Below, one piece after another: positions 32,470 to 44,328 of a stretch of DNA of 64,000 nucleotides. The notes beneath the pieces were generated by a model. It saw only the letters and a program-made list of their open reading frames with translations. It did not search any database and was not told where the DNA came from. The first letter of the stretch is position 1; each line of letters opens with the position of its first letter. The position numbers and the translations under genes are program-made. Source of the stretch: Gigaspora margarita (Eukaryota > Glomeromycota > Glomeromycetes > Diversisporales > Gigasporaceae); NCBI GenBank assembly GCA_009809945.1, contig WTPW01000344.1, positions 240,071 to 304,070 on the forward strand, read 5' to 3'.

Positions 32470-35400
32470 ATGTCTGATATTATTACACCTTTCATGGATA
32501 TCCAAAATTTTCAAGAAAATATCGATCATGTGCTAGCAGAGTTAGAAGTATCACTTTATTGACAAGAGAGCCCAAAAAACTCAGAAAATTTTGAGCCAGA
32601 GATAGAGAAAAAAAATAACAGGGCCTTCTACTACTGGGGCCAAAGCCTTTCCTCAATCACAGATTTCAGAAAGTAAAAAAGTAAACTAGGTATTTCGATA
32701 CAATGGAGAAGATTACTTACCAACTCATCTTAGTCGTAATAGTATAATTAAAGAAAATAAAGATTATGGATCAACAGCAACTATTAAATGGGCTTTAATT
32801 ACTAGGGAAGATATTCTATTTATGCCTGTAGATATTGAAGCATATAATGAATATATAAATAATATCTCATATTATATTCTACAATTATATAGTTTACTCA
32901 TCAATGGGGAGAAAGCAGTAGTAACAATTTCTAGTATAAAATTTTCTTTAATATCCATATTCCTGATAATAAAAATATTAATATATTTGAGACTAAAATA
33001 AAAAATATTCTAGCTAGCAGAGAAGACAAAAAGGGTCGTAGATATAGCAAACCTTCAAATAGAATATATAAAGCATTTCCTATTTATGGATATTATAAAG
33101 AAAAATCCTATATTTGCATTTTTACAACTGATACAAGCAAAGAACAATTGCCCTTAATATTATTTTAAAATATAATTTAGAAATTATAAATAGGCAAAAA
33201 TTCAAAACAGCATCAAATGATACAAGTGCATATTATCGAAAAGTTGCTCGAGAGTACAGAATTCCACTCTTTGAGTGGGCTTTATTAACTAAATATGAAT
33301 ATAGAAATGGTAGAGTTCCGTATAGTGCTCATTCTCCACTTTGTAAACATGCTTTCTATATTTCTATTAATAATTATCACTCTATAGAAGACCTCTCAAT
33401 ATTATATAAAACCTATCCTTCTCAACTTATTACTCATGACTGGGCATTAGTCCTTGCTTGGGATATTGAAACACATTAAATACGTGGGTTGGAACAGGTA
33501 CCCTTTGCGAGATATAAAGAAGATAATATATTTATGATTGGTATGACTATTTACTAAAAAGATGATTTTACTTCACTAAAGCAAATCTGTCTTGTTGATA
33601 TAAAAACTACACCAGATCCAGATAGGATTACAATTGTTTGTAAAAGTGAAAGAAATCTATTAAAGGCCTTTGCATTATGTTGGCAGGCTTTAGCCCTTGA
33701 TATCGAACTTATTTTTAATAGTTCCAAGTATAATTGGCCATTTGTAGTAGAAAGAGCTACTCAACAAAAAATTCTAGATTGGATGGTAGCAAAAATGTTA
33801 GCAAATCCACATAAAAAAGCTACAATTGATAGCATCCTTCATTGGAATTATTATGATGGAGTGGGTGAACCTTTTTATAAAGATTTCTTTCATGAAGAGA
33901 AAATATAGTAAAAGAAAAATAAAAATAGTGAAAAAATAAAAAATAGGGGGGAAGTTAAGGTCAAGATCACTCCAGAAGAGATTTTCAAATCCACTTTTCT
34001 CAAAGTTCCTAGTTGTGTCCCAATTGATGTATTAGTATGTTGTAAAAAACTTTATCTGAAATCTGAGAAAAATTCACTTAACTATTTCTTAGAAATGCAT
34101 GATCTTGATAGTAAAATTGATTTACCAATAAAAGTTATAAGGAAATATTATACACAAAGTAAGAGGAATACCTTATTCGAGACTGCTAAAAATATGCATA
34201 AGATTGCTAAGTATTGTATTATTGATTCTCTTAGTTGTCAAAGCCTTATGGTTAAAAGAAACATAATAAATAATTATAAAGAGGTGGCTTCGATCGCATA
34301 TGTTTCTTTATTTGATTCACATTACTATGCAGAAGGACTAAAGGCATGCAACCTATTAGGTGCTGAAGCATGAAAAAAAATATAATAATCACTATGATTC
34401 CTTCTAAACAGAAAGAAAAAGGTAAATTTTCTGGAGCTTATGTATTTCCTCCAGATAAGGGCCTAGAAAATACACATCCTATTACAGGTTTGGATTTCGC
34501 ATTTTTATACCCAAGTAATATTATGAACTATAATCTCTCACCTGAAAAAATGACCATATCTTCTAAAGAGGCAGACAATTTAAAAAGATAAGCTAAAATT
34601 CTTCATAAAATTGAGTTTCTTTTTAATGGACGAACTCTTTATACTTGGTCTATAAGGTATGGAAATAAAGATAATAAAAAGGGATTAAATATACATTTTA
34701 GAAGAATTGCTTTGTAAATGAAATAAAATAAAAGCTCAACTTAGAATTTTTTTAAAAAAAAAAGATTATATAGAATTAGTGAAAAAAAAACAATGAAAGA
34801 GAAGAATTTATCACTAGTAGATGCCATCAATTATATCCTAGAAAGTATAAAAAATAAAGAAAATGACTTACAGAGTGAGAATGCTATTGTATCTAAAGAA
34901 AAATACTCTGATATGATTAAAGCCTTAGTTCCTTTTAGTGAATTCTATAATGATTTTATAACAGAATATGATTCTATCTGTTTTAATGTAACTTGTTTAG
35001 ATTCAAAACAAAAAGTGGTAAAATTATACATGAATATATTTTATGGGGAGCAGGTAATAGCTATTCCTATTTTTCTTCTTAGAATTAGCTAGTGGTGTTA
35101 CATCAGCAGGGCAATATAATATTAAACTTGTTCTAGAGTACATAACTAAAAAAAGGTTTTGAAATCAAGTATGGCAATACTAACTCGCTATATCTTAAAG
35201 CCCTGATAAATATTATAAAGAATGTGATCTCACATATAATAATAGCAAAGGTACAATTTCAAAGTTAGAGTATTGGACAGAAATGGTCAAAATAACTATG
35301 AAAGAAATAGAGAAATTACGCAATGAAGTGAATTCATATCTTAGATTAAAGAATAGATTGATATATCTAAATATAGCTTATGAAGAAGTATTATTTCCTG

Positions 35401-36720
35401 TATGCTTTACTGGTAAGAAAAAGTATTTTGGTGTTCCACATAAAAGAGAAGTAAATTTTCATCCAGAAAAACTTTTCATCAAAGGAATTGATACTGTAAA
35501 GCAAGGTAAGACTGAAGTTTTAAAATTATTAGTAATAGAATTATGAGAAAGATACTGGAAGTTGGTAATAAGGATTCAGTTTATAAGATCATTGAAGATG
35601 TTATCAAAGATGCCATAATTAATCCTAAGCAATAGGATTATAAACAGTTCATCCAAACTAATGCATAGAAGCCTAAAAAACAAAATTAACGTGTCCAACA
35701 TTTTATGGAATAGATAAGAGAAGTTATGTAGATAAGATTCCAGATCCAGATGATCAGTTTAGATATGTAGTAACCAAGGCTAATATAAATTTTGATATAT
35801 ATGGCTATAGAATACATTTATCAAGGGGGAGCAAATAGAATTTGTTGATATAGCAAAAAATCTTAGAAAAGAGTTGGATCTATTATACTATCTTCTGGAT
35901 GATAATGTCAGTCTTTGTACTTGATTCATCATGTATAATAAAAGCTATGAGCTACCCCCTTCTGACAAAATTATGAAACTTGAAGATAATAATGAAAAAT
36001 ATAAACAAATCAATAAATATTCCCAGAAAAAAGCAAAGAAATAGTTAGAAGAAGATATTAATAACTTAAGTAGTGTTACCTCTCAAATGATTACTGCCGT
36101 GGATATGCTTATAAATGTGCCTATAAAAATGCAGTCAAGACTGCACAAGCTATGTTATATCAAAATATAGGTAATATATATGAAATATTTTATAGGAATT
36201 GGCTTAGTTTTGAAGATTTCAAGAGAAGCAATTCTATCAAGAGATTATGGAAAAAGTTTATGGAATATACCAAAGCATATACTAAAAATAATAATCTTTC
36301 GATAAGTGATGAATAAAAAAATCTATATGTTCCAATTTTACAATACATCTAAACGTACTTAGGGTGCTGACATTTATTAGGTAATATTTTAGGGGGTGGG
36401 GAGGTCAAAAAAATCTTACCTTAGTTAAATTTGATTGGCTAAAATTCTATTTATAGATCTTATCTGGGAGTGGGGTAAGCCCCTATAGTAAATAAATATT
36501 AGGTAATAAATGTCAGCGCCCTTATTCCAATTATCGAGAAATATGATGCTTTCTTCTATAAGTTGGTGTACCATATGTGATATAAAGAACATATATCCAT
36601 TTCAGATAAGATTGGTCAACTGAAACTATAGGAAAAAATGAGAACATTACTGAGCCACCTACCTTATCCAATATAACAAAAGCTGATAAATTGGTACTTG
36701 ATAGTTTTCGAAATATATAG
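32470..36720 (+). pseudogene. Decayed family-B DNA polymerase
   Basis: Starts plausibly at ATG 32470 (MSDIITPFMDIQNFQENIDH). The 3'-5' exonuclease motifs are visible in order: AWDIET (33456-33473, Exo I), FNSSKYNWPFVVERA (33713-33757, Exo II with Asn in place of the usual Asp) and AKYCIIDSLS (34206-34235, Exo III YxxxD). Polymerase motif A is [12 protein letters not shown] (about 34488-34523), motif B is KVVKLYMNIFYGE (about 35015-35048) and motif C is YGNTNSLY at 35170-35193, where both catalytic Asp codons have become Asn. A thumb-like [19 protein letters not shown] follows at 35380-35430, then a lysine-rich C-terminus. At least ten stops or frameshifts and a MITE (36361-36522) break it. 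Similar polymerases are multi-copy in Rhizophagus. A virus-like or large-transposon origin is possible but not shown. Confidence 0.85.
36361..36522. mobile_element. 162-bp MITE, copy B of the GGGTGCTGACATTTATTA family
   Basis: Ends AGGGTGCTGACATTTATTAG and AATAAATGTCAGCGCCCT. Sister of 4585-4747. It sits in the C-terminal part of the polymerase relic. Confidence 0.88.
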
Positions 36721-36916
36721 CATAAAGCAGTTGACTTAAAATAAATATATTTAAATATAACTAATATCTATATAAATTATATTTTTTCTATATATAAAAT
36801 AACTGAGTTTAAATAGATAGTTTCTAATACCTTGTCCACATATCCCATAGCTAATCACTTTTTTTTACCTATATTCCATGTGCGTCTCAATATAATGAAC
36901 TACATTATAGTAATAA

Positions 36917-37965
36917 TTAACAGGGTAAGAAAAATATATGCCGTATAGGTAACATCAAACTACTTGCTATAACAGGGATTGCTCCTATCTTTTCTATCAG
37001 AAGAGGCAAAGCTTCAAGACTAGGTCTTATCTTGGCATTTGATTCAATCAATGAGGACATGTTATTTTCCAGCTGTGCAAGGTAAGGAGTCATATTCAGT
37101 ATTTTTTGGAGTATATTGTTGTTAGTTTTGCTAATATCGATTTTATCACTCACCTTTGGGTTAATCTCGGTATCATTTTTTGATAGTTCAGTAATCTTAT
37201 TATTGGTATATATCAATATATTAGCATCTATTTTTTCTATTGGATCTATACTTTTTCCAGATATAAATATTATCTAAGACTTTTGCTATATGAGGCATAG
37301 CCACGAATTTCTAATTTCTCACTAGACACGTAAGTATCATGATTCAAAGAAGAGGCAGAGTCTCAAATCTCTGATTCATCACCTAATGGCCTGCTTTGCA
37401 ATACTGCAGATATATTGTCAGACTTGGTTATGGAACTTTGTTTCTCATTCTGCATATTTTTTTTGTCATCTCTACCAATTATAGATCCTGATATATCCTC
37501 AGATTTCAGATGCTCCAATTCACTAATTTTTAAAGCTAATTCAACTATCTTAGACTTGAGAGACTCAATTTTGAATCCTTTCTTTGATGAGTCCTTCTAA
37601 GATAAACCTAACTTACCTTTTAATAATTTTTTTCATTTCGAAGCGATTTAATCTCCTCTAATTTTGTAGTATACTTAGCCTTGGATTCTACAAGAGAGAT
37701 ATCATTGTGAGCATTTTCAATCTGTAGATGCCTAATCTTATTAATAAGTTCCAGATTATGAGTGTGTAATTTCTGGATCTCGATATTAGTCACTCTTAGT
37801 TTTTTACTCCACTTCTTTCTATTCTGATTCCATTGTTCTCTCTCTGATTAAATTTTTTTCTTGTTTTTCATACTTATCCTGCAATTTAGCATTGTATGAA
37901 ACTATTTCAGGAGAATCTTAGAGGGCATTATATAATTCTTCCTTAAGATCTATTACATTGGCCAT
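36917..37965 (-). pseudogene. Decayed coiled-coil protein convergent with the DNA polymerase
   Basis: Minus-strand ATG at 37965 begins MANVIDLKEELYNAL. Further pieces are KLQDKYEKQEKNLIRERTME, SLKSKIVELALKISELEHLK and the longest open part (36917-37216), which has TELSKNDTEINPKVSDKID, QKILNMTPYLAQLENNMSSL and IEKIGAIPVIASSL. The heptad-like spacing of Leu/Ile among Glu/Lys predicts coiled coil. Internal stops (for example after YNAL and in SEI.DSAS) and frameshifts show decay. It lies tail-to-tail with the polymerase relic. I do not recognise a named family. A structural or DNA-binding accessory role for the polymerase-bearing element is only a guess from position. Confidence 0.6.
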
Positions 37966-38127
37966 ATTAAATAAAAAGAAATACTATAAAAAATAACAAA
38001 ATATAGAATTTATATATAATATAAATATACTTATCTGATAATGCTATCAAAAAAACTAGGCTTCCAATATAATTCAACAATAATAGATAATTACCAATTT
38101 TTTAGAAAATTATTGAATATTAAGTAT

Positions 38128-38326
38128 GTAATTTCCAGGACCCCGAAATATACATAGATAGGTCAGGTTAATTATAGGGTTACTAAAAAAGGAAAGATCT
38201 GCAGAAAAAACTTCAAAAATAAGCAAATAAATTACTATAAATAGAAAAGATCTGCATAAAAAACCTCAAAAATAAGCAAACTCATACCTGACCTATCTAT
38301 GTATATTTTGGGGTCCTCAATTTCCT
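38128..38326. mobile_element. Mutator-like MITE (38137-38317), copy B of the ATAGATAGGTCAGGT family
   Basis: Ends AGGACCCCGAAATATACATA and TATGTATATTTTGGGGTCCT, with AGATAGGTCAGGT and ACCTGACCTATCT inside. The flanking word AATTTCC is present on both sides (38130-38136 and 38319-38325). Within a 9-base window 7 bases agree. Sister of 13786-13957. Confidence 0.85.
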
Positions 38327-38434
38327 ATAATTACCTGTTATTTTTAACATATGAGATATGGGTATATTTTAGCATTTTCAATAATTTTTGATAATTTTCA
38401 ATAATTTTGATAATTTTTTATAATTATAAAAAGG

Positions 38435-38880
38435 ATGGAACACATGACTGTAGAATATTATCATGCTGGTACTCCTTATTTATTACCAGAAGCTATTGAA
38501 AAAATTATTCAATCTCGAGGAACCATTAAAAATGCATGTAGAGAAATGGCTTATAAATATAGTACTTTAACTTGTAGAATATATAAAATTTGGAAGAGAC
38601 ATGCTAAAGGAATACCCTTGTGCAAATAGCAATTAATACATAGTGTTGTTTCTTCTGAAATAATGCTCAAAAATAGTACTTCAGATAGAAAATCAAAGAA
38701 AGAAAACCAGGATCTAGTTCTATTAGACAGGAGGCTTGCTTTTCACTAATAAGACTGGTATAACTAATATTCTAATAAAAAAGAGATGAAATGAATGACT
38801 TACAAGCTAGGCTTGCACAAAATCGCAAAGAAAGGGAAGAAGCTAAACATGAGATAAAAAGAGTCTTAGATTCTAATTAA
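38435..38880 (+). pseudogene. Decayed small protein with helix-turn-helix-like N-terminus and basic coiled-coil C-terminus
   Basis: ATG 38435 opens MEHMTVEYYHAGTPYLLPEA, then EKIIQSRGTIKNACREMAYK and STLTCRIYKIWKRHAKG. This looks like a short DNA-binding helix-turn-helix (repeated small helices, basic third helix ending in RIYKIW). The first stop is TAG at 38627-38629. Shifted frames continue with SDRKSKKENQDL and finish with NDLQARLAQNRKEREEAKHE and IKRVLDSN before TAA at 38878-38880. The ancestral protein would be about 150 residues with a basic coiled-coil tail. I recall similar small proteins near multi-copy polymerase genes of Rhizophagus, without a known function. It could bind element ends or act as a regulator. 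That is inference. Confidence 0.55.
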
Positions 38881-38884
38881 TCTA

Positions 38885-39145
38885 TTTTGTTTTTTCTAGG
38901 TTAGTTTGCAATCTATTTCAGAGCAATAGCTCATTGAGCCTATATACCATTTCAATATCAGACTTATTTCTATATGCCTGTAGTTTTTTATTAAGCTGAT
39001 TAATTCAGTATTAGATTCGAGTATCTCATATAGTGATTTTTCTAACTCTTTATAGCTTATATGTTTTTTTTAAAGTCAAATTGTCAGAATCTAAGCTAAA
39101 ATCCGCAGACGTAGTTTATTTTTCTAGGTTTCGTTTTATTATCTT
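38885..39145 (-). pseudogene. Short lysine-rich coiled-coil fragment
   Basis: The minus strand begins near 39145 with MPKDNKTKPRKINYVCG and, after frame changes, reads SYKELEKSLYEILESNTELI and SLIKNYRHIEISL. The remaining sequence ends in an A-rich tail near 38885. Strongly alpha-helical, with no known family. It forms a convergent pair with the helix-turn-helix gene and may be the fourth member of the polymerase cluster. Confidence 0.4.
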
Positions 39146-39840
39146 TTGGCATTCTGATGGGCGTAGGTTTGCTGTTGGTACTTAGTCTTTGTTAAATCTT
39201 TGTTGGTACAGAGTGGTTGTTCAATTTTGGGTTGTCTTTGCTCTGGGTCCTTGTTAGTCCTAGTCTTTCTTCTATAGTCTTGGTATGGTTTTGTTCATAT
39301 GTCTTTTGAAGTAGGCTTGGCGTGGTTCTCTCTTTTTATTCTTTTCTTGTTTGTTTGGGTCTAAAACCTGGTAGTAATCTTGGATCAATTATCGAAGAAG
39401 CATTCTTGGGAATCTTTTTGAATCTGGACCTCGATACTGGATTTTATATAGCTTCCCCTCTTGGACATGCTTCAATATAGATTAGGTATGATTTTTTTTT
39501 TCTTTTTTTTTTTTTTTTTTTTTAACTTTGTTATATATATTTTTCATAGATGTGGAGTTGGGTTGTAATATTGGAGGTTTAATGTGATTAGTTTTTAGTA
39601 GAGTGGCGATTGTACAGTAGAGTTCGAGTGGATTTGAAATTGGTGGATATGGGGTTACATGATATGAGAAGAATAGTGGTAAGTTTGGGATTAGTACAAG
39701 AGTTTGAGGTCTTGGGTGACTCAGAGTTGATGGAGAAAGTGATAGTTTTAGTATTGATGGGTTTGGGTTCAGATGAATTTGGGGGTTTGAATAGTTAGTG
39801 GGAGTTTTGAAAGTGTAGGTTTTGTGGGTTGTAAGTAGAA
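39146..39840. other. Strand-skewed G/T-rich stretch, possible old coding DNA
   Basis: The plus strand is rich in G and T (repeated TTTGTTGGTAC, GGTTTGGGTTC) and poor in C. 39490-39530 is a poly-T run. The minus strand at 39600-39800 is open and proline/serine/threonine-rich (KPPNSSEPKPINTKTITF). The plus strand also has a 62-codon frame. Neither is convincing. Confidence 0.35.
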
Positions 39841-40820
39841 TCAGGTTAGAGTAAATGTATTAAATGAATAAATAAAGTTAAAATTAAATAAATAAAGAAA
39901 TTGGTTCACTATAGTATATATCAAATGTATTAATTCATTCATGCATTCCTTGTCTCAATTCAGTTAGAATTGGCTTCCTTTTAACAATTATAATATAATA
40001 TTCTAAGCCTTTGCTTCAACTCAACAAGAGTTGGATCAAAAAATAATCTATGAAATTCTGTATCGAAATAAACTACTGAGTCCTTCAAAGATAAAATAAA
40101 ATGTCTATTATTATTCTAATTCAGAATAATTCAAAACCAGTTATCCAAAAAGAAGAGTCCATGAATAATTTTTAGAAGGGTAGAGAAAGTATTAATTTGT
40201 TTAAACAAGAAGTTTAGCTATTATGCTGCAAAGTTCAATTATCAGAGTCCATGTTTCAAGTGAGAAATAATTGTTGTTTTCTTTTAAAAGGTCTAAGATA
40301 AGCTTTACTATTCCATTCCATTGTTGGCAAAGTTGTTGTTTCTTTTGTTGGTGCTGCTTTTGTTGTAAGAGTCTTTTATTTTGCCTCTTTTTTCAAAAAT
40401 AATATTCTTTTGTTATTCTACTTCTAAAGAAGAATACCATGTTGAAAAATAATTTCTATAATATTCAATATTTTTGATAATTTTCACCAGAAGGCACCAA
40501 AATATTACAAGTGATATAGCCTTCTTAACATAATACCTGCAATATAACACATGGTGACAGGGATCTTATAAGGGTCAGAGAAGATATGAAGCGGTGTGCA
40601 AGTGGAATATTACTTCACTAGAGTAGTTCAGTATATATTTATCAAAGAGCAAGATATTTATTAGAATAAGATATATTTTATTGATAATAATAGGATATAA
40701 TTCAAAGAGGATATTTAGTTGTAGTCAGTAGAGAAGGAAGAGGAGAATCTGAGTCTAAGCCTAAGCTAATATACAGGAAAGCAGAAAGCTAGGGTTTATA
40801 TATCTTTTTATCATTAGTAG
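39841..40820. other. Unassigned AT-rich region upstream of the Gypsy relic
   Basis: This is where a 5' LTR and primer-binding site would be expected. A word TGGTGACAGGG at 40552 is a possible primer-binding site, but nothing here matches the 3' LTR at 45945-46655. No gene seen. Confidence 0.4.
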
Positions 40821-41000
40821 TAGAAATGGTAGAAATAATAGAAATAGTAGAAATGGTAGAAATGGTAGAAATAGTAGAAATAGTAGAAATGGTAGAAATG
40901 GTAGAAATAGTAGAAAGGCAGAAATGGTAGAAATGGTAGAAATAGTAGAAATAGTAGAAATGGTAGAAATAGTAGAAATGGTAGAAATAGTAGAAATGGT
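40821..41000 (+). repeat. GTAGAAATG/GTAGAAATA tandem repeat
   Basis: About twenty 9-bp units alternating GTAGAAATG and GTAGAAATA over 180 bases. One unit is shortened near 40915. Confidence 0.9.
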
Positions 41001-43515
41001 AACTATTTCACCTGTTCTTCTATTTAACTATTTATAATAACAATAATACAATAAAAATAATACAATAAAATTAAAAATGATGATAAAATTAAAATAAGAA
41101 AATATATTAAAACTCATTCTATAACAATGCATCAGCATTATCTCAGCAATGTCACTCGAGTTGGATTAGTTAGAAGTTTATTAACAGGTCCGGCCCTGAT
41201 ATAGTTTGCACTACTATTGAAAAAAGACACAGCTATGCATAGAGATTTTGATAAATTTGTTGCAGCATTTTGGGGATTTAGATAAAACTAGAACAGCTGC
41301 AAATAAGTTTAGAAAACTTACCCAAGGATCCAAGTTAGTAGCAAGTTATACTTCTGAGTTCTGGCAAATTTTAGTAGATTTGATTAGGGCGAGTAAGTGT
41401 TAATTGACCAATTTCGTACAGGTCTCTGTAGTGATGTAAAGGATTTACTTCTTATAATGAATGACCCTACATCTCTTAATAATGCTATTTTAAAGGCTAT
41501 GAAGTGTGATAATTGACTCTTTGAATGATAACAAGAATGATATTTTGAGTTTGGCATAAGTAGGAGTCAGTCCCAACCCTCTAATTCCAACCAACCTCAA
41601 GGCTCTAAACTGATACAGATTGATTTTGTTAGGCCTAAAGCTTTATTAGAGGAAGAAAAACAACAGTATAATGCCAATAATCTGTGTTTGTACTGTGGAA
41701 CATAGGGTTAAAAATTGTTCAAGAAAAAGAAACAATGAGAAACATAGAATTAATGCAGCAGCAATAACCTGGGAGGTGTCAGAAAAAGAGGAGCCCCAGT
41801 TGCAATAAGGAAGTTGCAGTTAGACAAAGCACACAAAAATCTCTCTACAACTATATTATCAGTTGATTCTACAGAGGCCCTAACGTTTTCAGTAAAACTT
41901 CAATTCTCAAATGGGTCTACTTTATCAACCACAGATTAATAGATTCAGGAGCAACGTCTTGTTTTTTAGACATTTCCCTGGTCCAAAATTATTCCATACC
42001 TATAGTTGAAAAATCTACACCTCTCTTTTAAAAGTAATTAATAGTAGAGAAGTTGCTTCAGGCCATATTTATAAAACGGAACCCCTACAACTCTGTTTGC
42101 AAGATTATAGGGAGACAATCACTTTCAACCTTATGCCCTCCCCCTATTATCAGGTTATTCTGGGTCTGCCATGGCTCATGTTACACAATCCTATAATTCA
42201 CTGGACAAATTGGCCCTTTTCTTTTCTAACCTTTTCTGTATGAAACATTTGAGCGAGCACCAGACCATACAACTTGCATTTCTAGAAAGCATGAATCAAG
42301 ATCAAATATACATGATACAAATCTTTTTGGCACCTGCAGCTTCAACCTCTACTGGCCAGGTGGCTGTGCCTAAAAAATATCATCAAGACTTTAAAGATGT
42401 GTTTAGCAAAAAAGAAGCAGATTGATTACTAGAAAACAGATCTTATGATTGTAGCATTGATTTACTTCCTGATGCCCAACTACTATAGGATCATATTTAT
42501 AGCTTATCTGAACAAGAGTTAAAAACACTCAATCTGTACATTGAAGAACATTTAGAAAAGGGTTTATTAGGCACTCAAAATCGCTAGCAGGGGCACCTGT
42601 TCTGTTTATTAAAAAGAAGGATAGAATGTTGCAACTTTGTATAGATTTTATAGGATTGAACAAGATCACTATAAAAAACAGATACCCTCTACCTCTTATT
42701 CCAGAATTACTGGATCACCTAGCTATTGCAAAGATCTTTACCAAAATAGACATTAGGAGTGCCTATAATTTAGTATGAATTCACCTAGAAGATAAGTAGA
42801 AGACTGCTTTTCGCACCTATTATAGCTATTTTGAGTATATAGTTATGCCTTTCAGGCTAACCAATGCTCCTGCTATCTTTTAATATATGATGAATGATAT
42901 ATTCCAGGATTTTTTAAATTGATTTGTTATTATTTATTTGGACAATATCTTGATATATTTATCCACTCAAGAGCAACATGATCATTACATAAAGCTTGTC
43001 TTGGAACAACTACACCAATTTGGCTTGTATGCTAAGCTAAAAAATGTGAATATGACAGAGATAACATTAATTTTTTGGGTTATCATATCACACCAAATGG
43101 AATTCAAATGGATAAGGAAAGGTGGATACCATTTTGTCATGGCCAATCCTGGCAACTATCAGAAATGTTCAACAATTTCTGGATCTTGCAAATTATTATT
43201 GATACTTCATACAAAATTTTTCACAGCTTGTCACTCCTATGACAAGGTTGACCCAAAAAAATAATAAAACTTTTGTTTAGTCCACTGCTGCACAGCAGGC
43301 TTTTGACATACTGAAAACAGCATTTATATTTTTGCTACTTTTAGTACATGCAAACCCCAATAGAAATACTATATAGAAACAGATGCTTTGGACTACACAT
43401 TGGGGCAGTATTATCCCAATATCAAAAGGATGAAGAACTACACTCAATTGCATACTATTCATGAAAATTTTTCTCAGCTGAAATCAATTATGATATATAT
43501 GACAAAGAGTTATTA

Positions 43516-43802
43516 GCAATAGCAGTGTTGTCATGGGATGGACAATTACTTGGACAATTTTGGACAATTTTGGACAATTAAATAAAGTAAAATTACTTAA
43601 AATTTTATTAAGATAACCTATTTTAATTTTAACNGNAATGTGTTTAGCACCTAAANAAATATNTAGTTATATATTTTTTAGATAGATTTATTAATTATTA
43701 AAGCCTGGACAAGCTTTGGACAATCTTGGACATTTGGACAATTTTGGATGTGGACAAGCCAAAAAAGCTGTGGACAACCAAAACGTACAACACTGGCAAT
43801 AG
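43516..43802. mobile_element. 273-bp hAT-type MITE (43523-43795) in the RNase H region
   Basis: Ends CAGTGTTGTCATGGGATGG and AAACGTACAACACTG, with GCAATAG at 43516-43522 and 43796-43802. The RNase H frame (YDKELLAI then VSAFVHWCQYL) resumes across it. It is rich in TTGGACAATTTTGGACAA repeats and has several ambiguous bases. Confidence 0.9.
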
Positions 43803-44001
43803 TATCAGCATTTGTACATTGGTGCCAATATTTGAAAGGAGCTCAACATCAGATCACAGCTTATTGTAACCATAAAAATCTTTAGTATTTTGCTACTGCT
43901 AAAGTTCTTAATCACCAACAAGCCCATTGGGCACTTCAACTTTCAGATTATGACTTCATAATAGAATTCCAGCCTGGAAAAGATCAAGGAAGGTCAAATG
44001 T

Positions 44002-44328
44002 GTTATTACTAGGGTTTCTCAAATTCAAATCAAATCAAATACTGGATCAATTTAAATTTGATCAAATCAAATTAACACAGATTTGAATTTGATTTGATCC
44101 AAATATTTGAATTTGAATTTGATTTGATCCAAATATTTGAATTTGAATTTGATTTGAATTTGAATTTTCAATAGTAATTTTAAAATCAAATCAAATATTT
44201 GTCAAATCAAATTTGGCCATATTTGAAATTGATCAAATTAAATAAAATCAAATTTGAATTTGAATTTGATTAAATATTTGATTCAAATATTTGAAATTCA
44301 AATCAAATTGCGGAACCCTAGTTATCAT
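44002..44328. mobile_element. 311-bp hAT-like MITE (44010-44320), sister of the LINE-borne copy
   Basis: Ends TAGGGTTTCTCAAATTCAAA and TTGCGGAACCCTA. Flanking 8-mers GTTATTAC and GTTATCAT agree at 6 of 8. Same AAATTTGAATTTGAT body as 22711-23171, without the nested mariner-type insertion. It sits between the RNase H and integrase parts of the Gypsy relic. Confidence 0.9.

Noticed and set aside
39841..40560. 5' LTR of the Gypsy element
   Set aside because: No similarity to the putative 3' LTR could be found by eye. Only a weak primer-site-like word at 40552.
40821..41000. CRISPR-like array or coding repeat
   Set aside because: Plain 9-bp microsatellite without spacers, in a eukaryotic genome.
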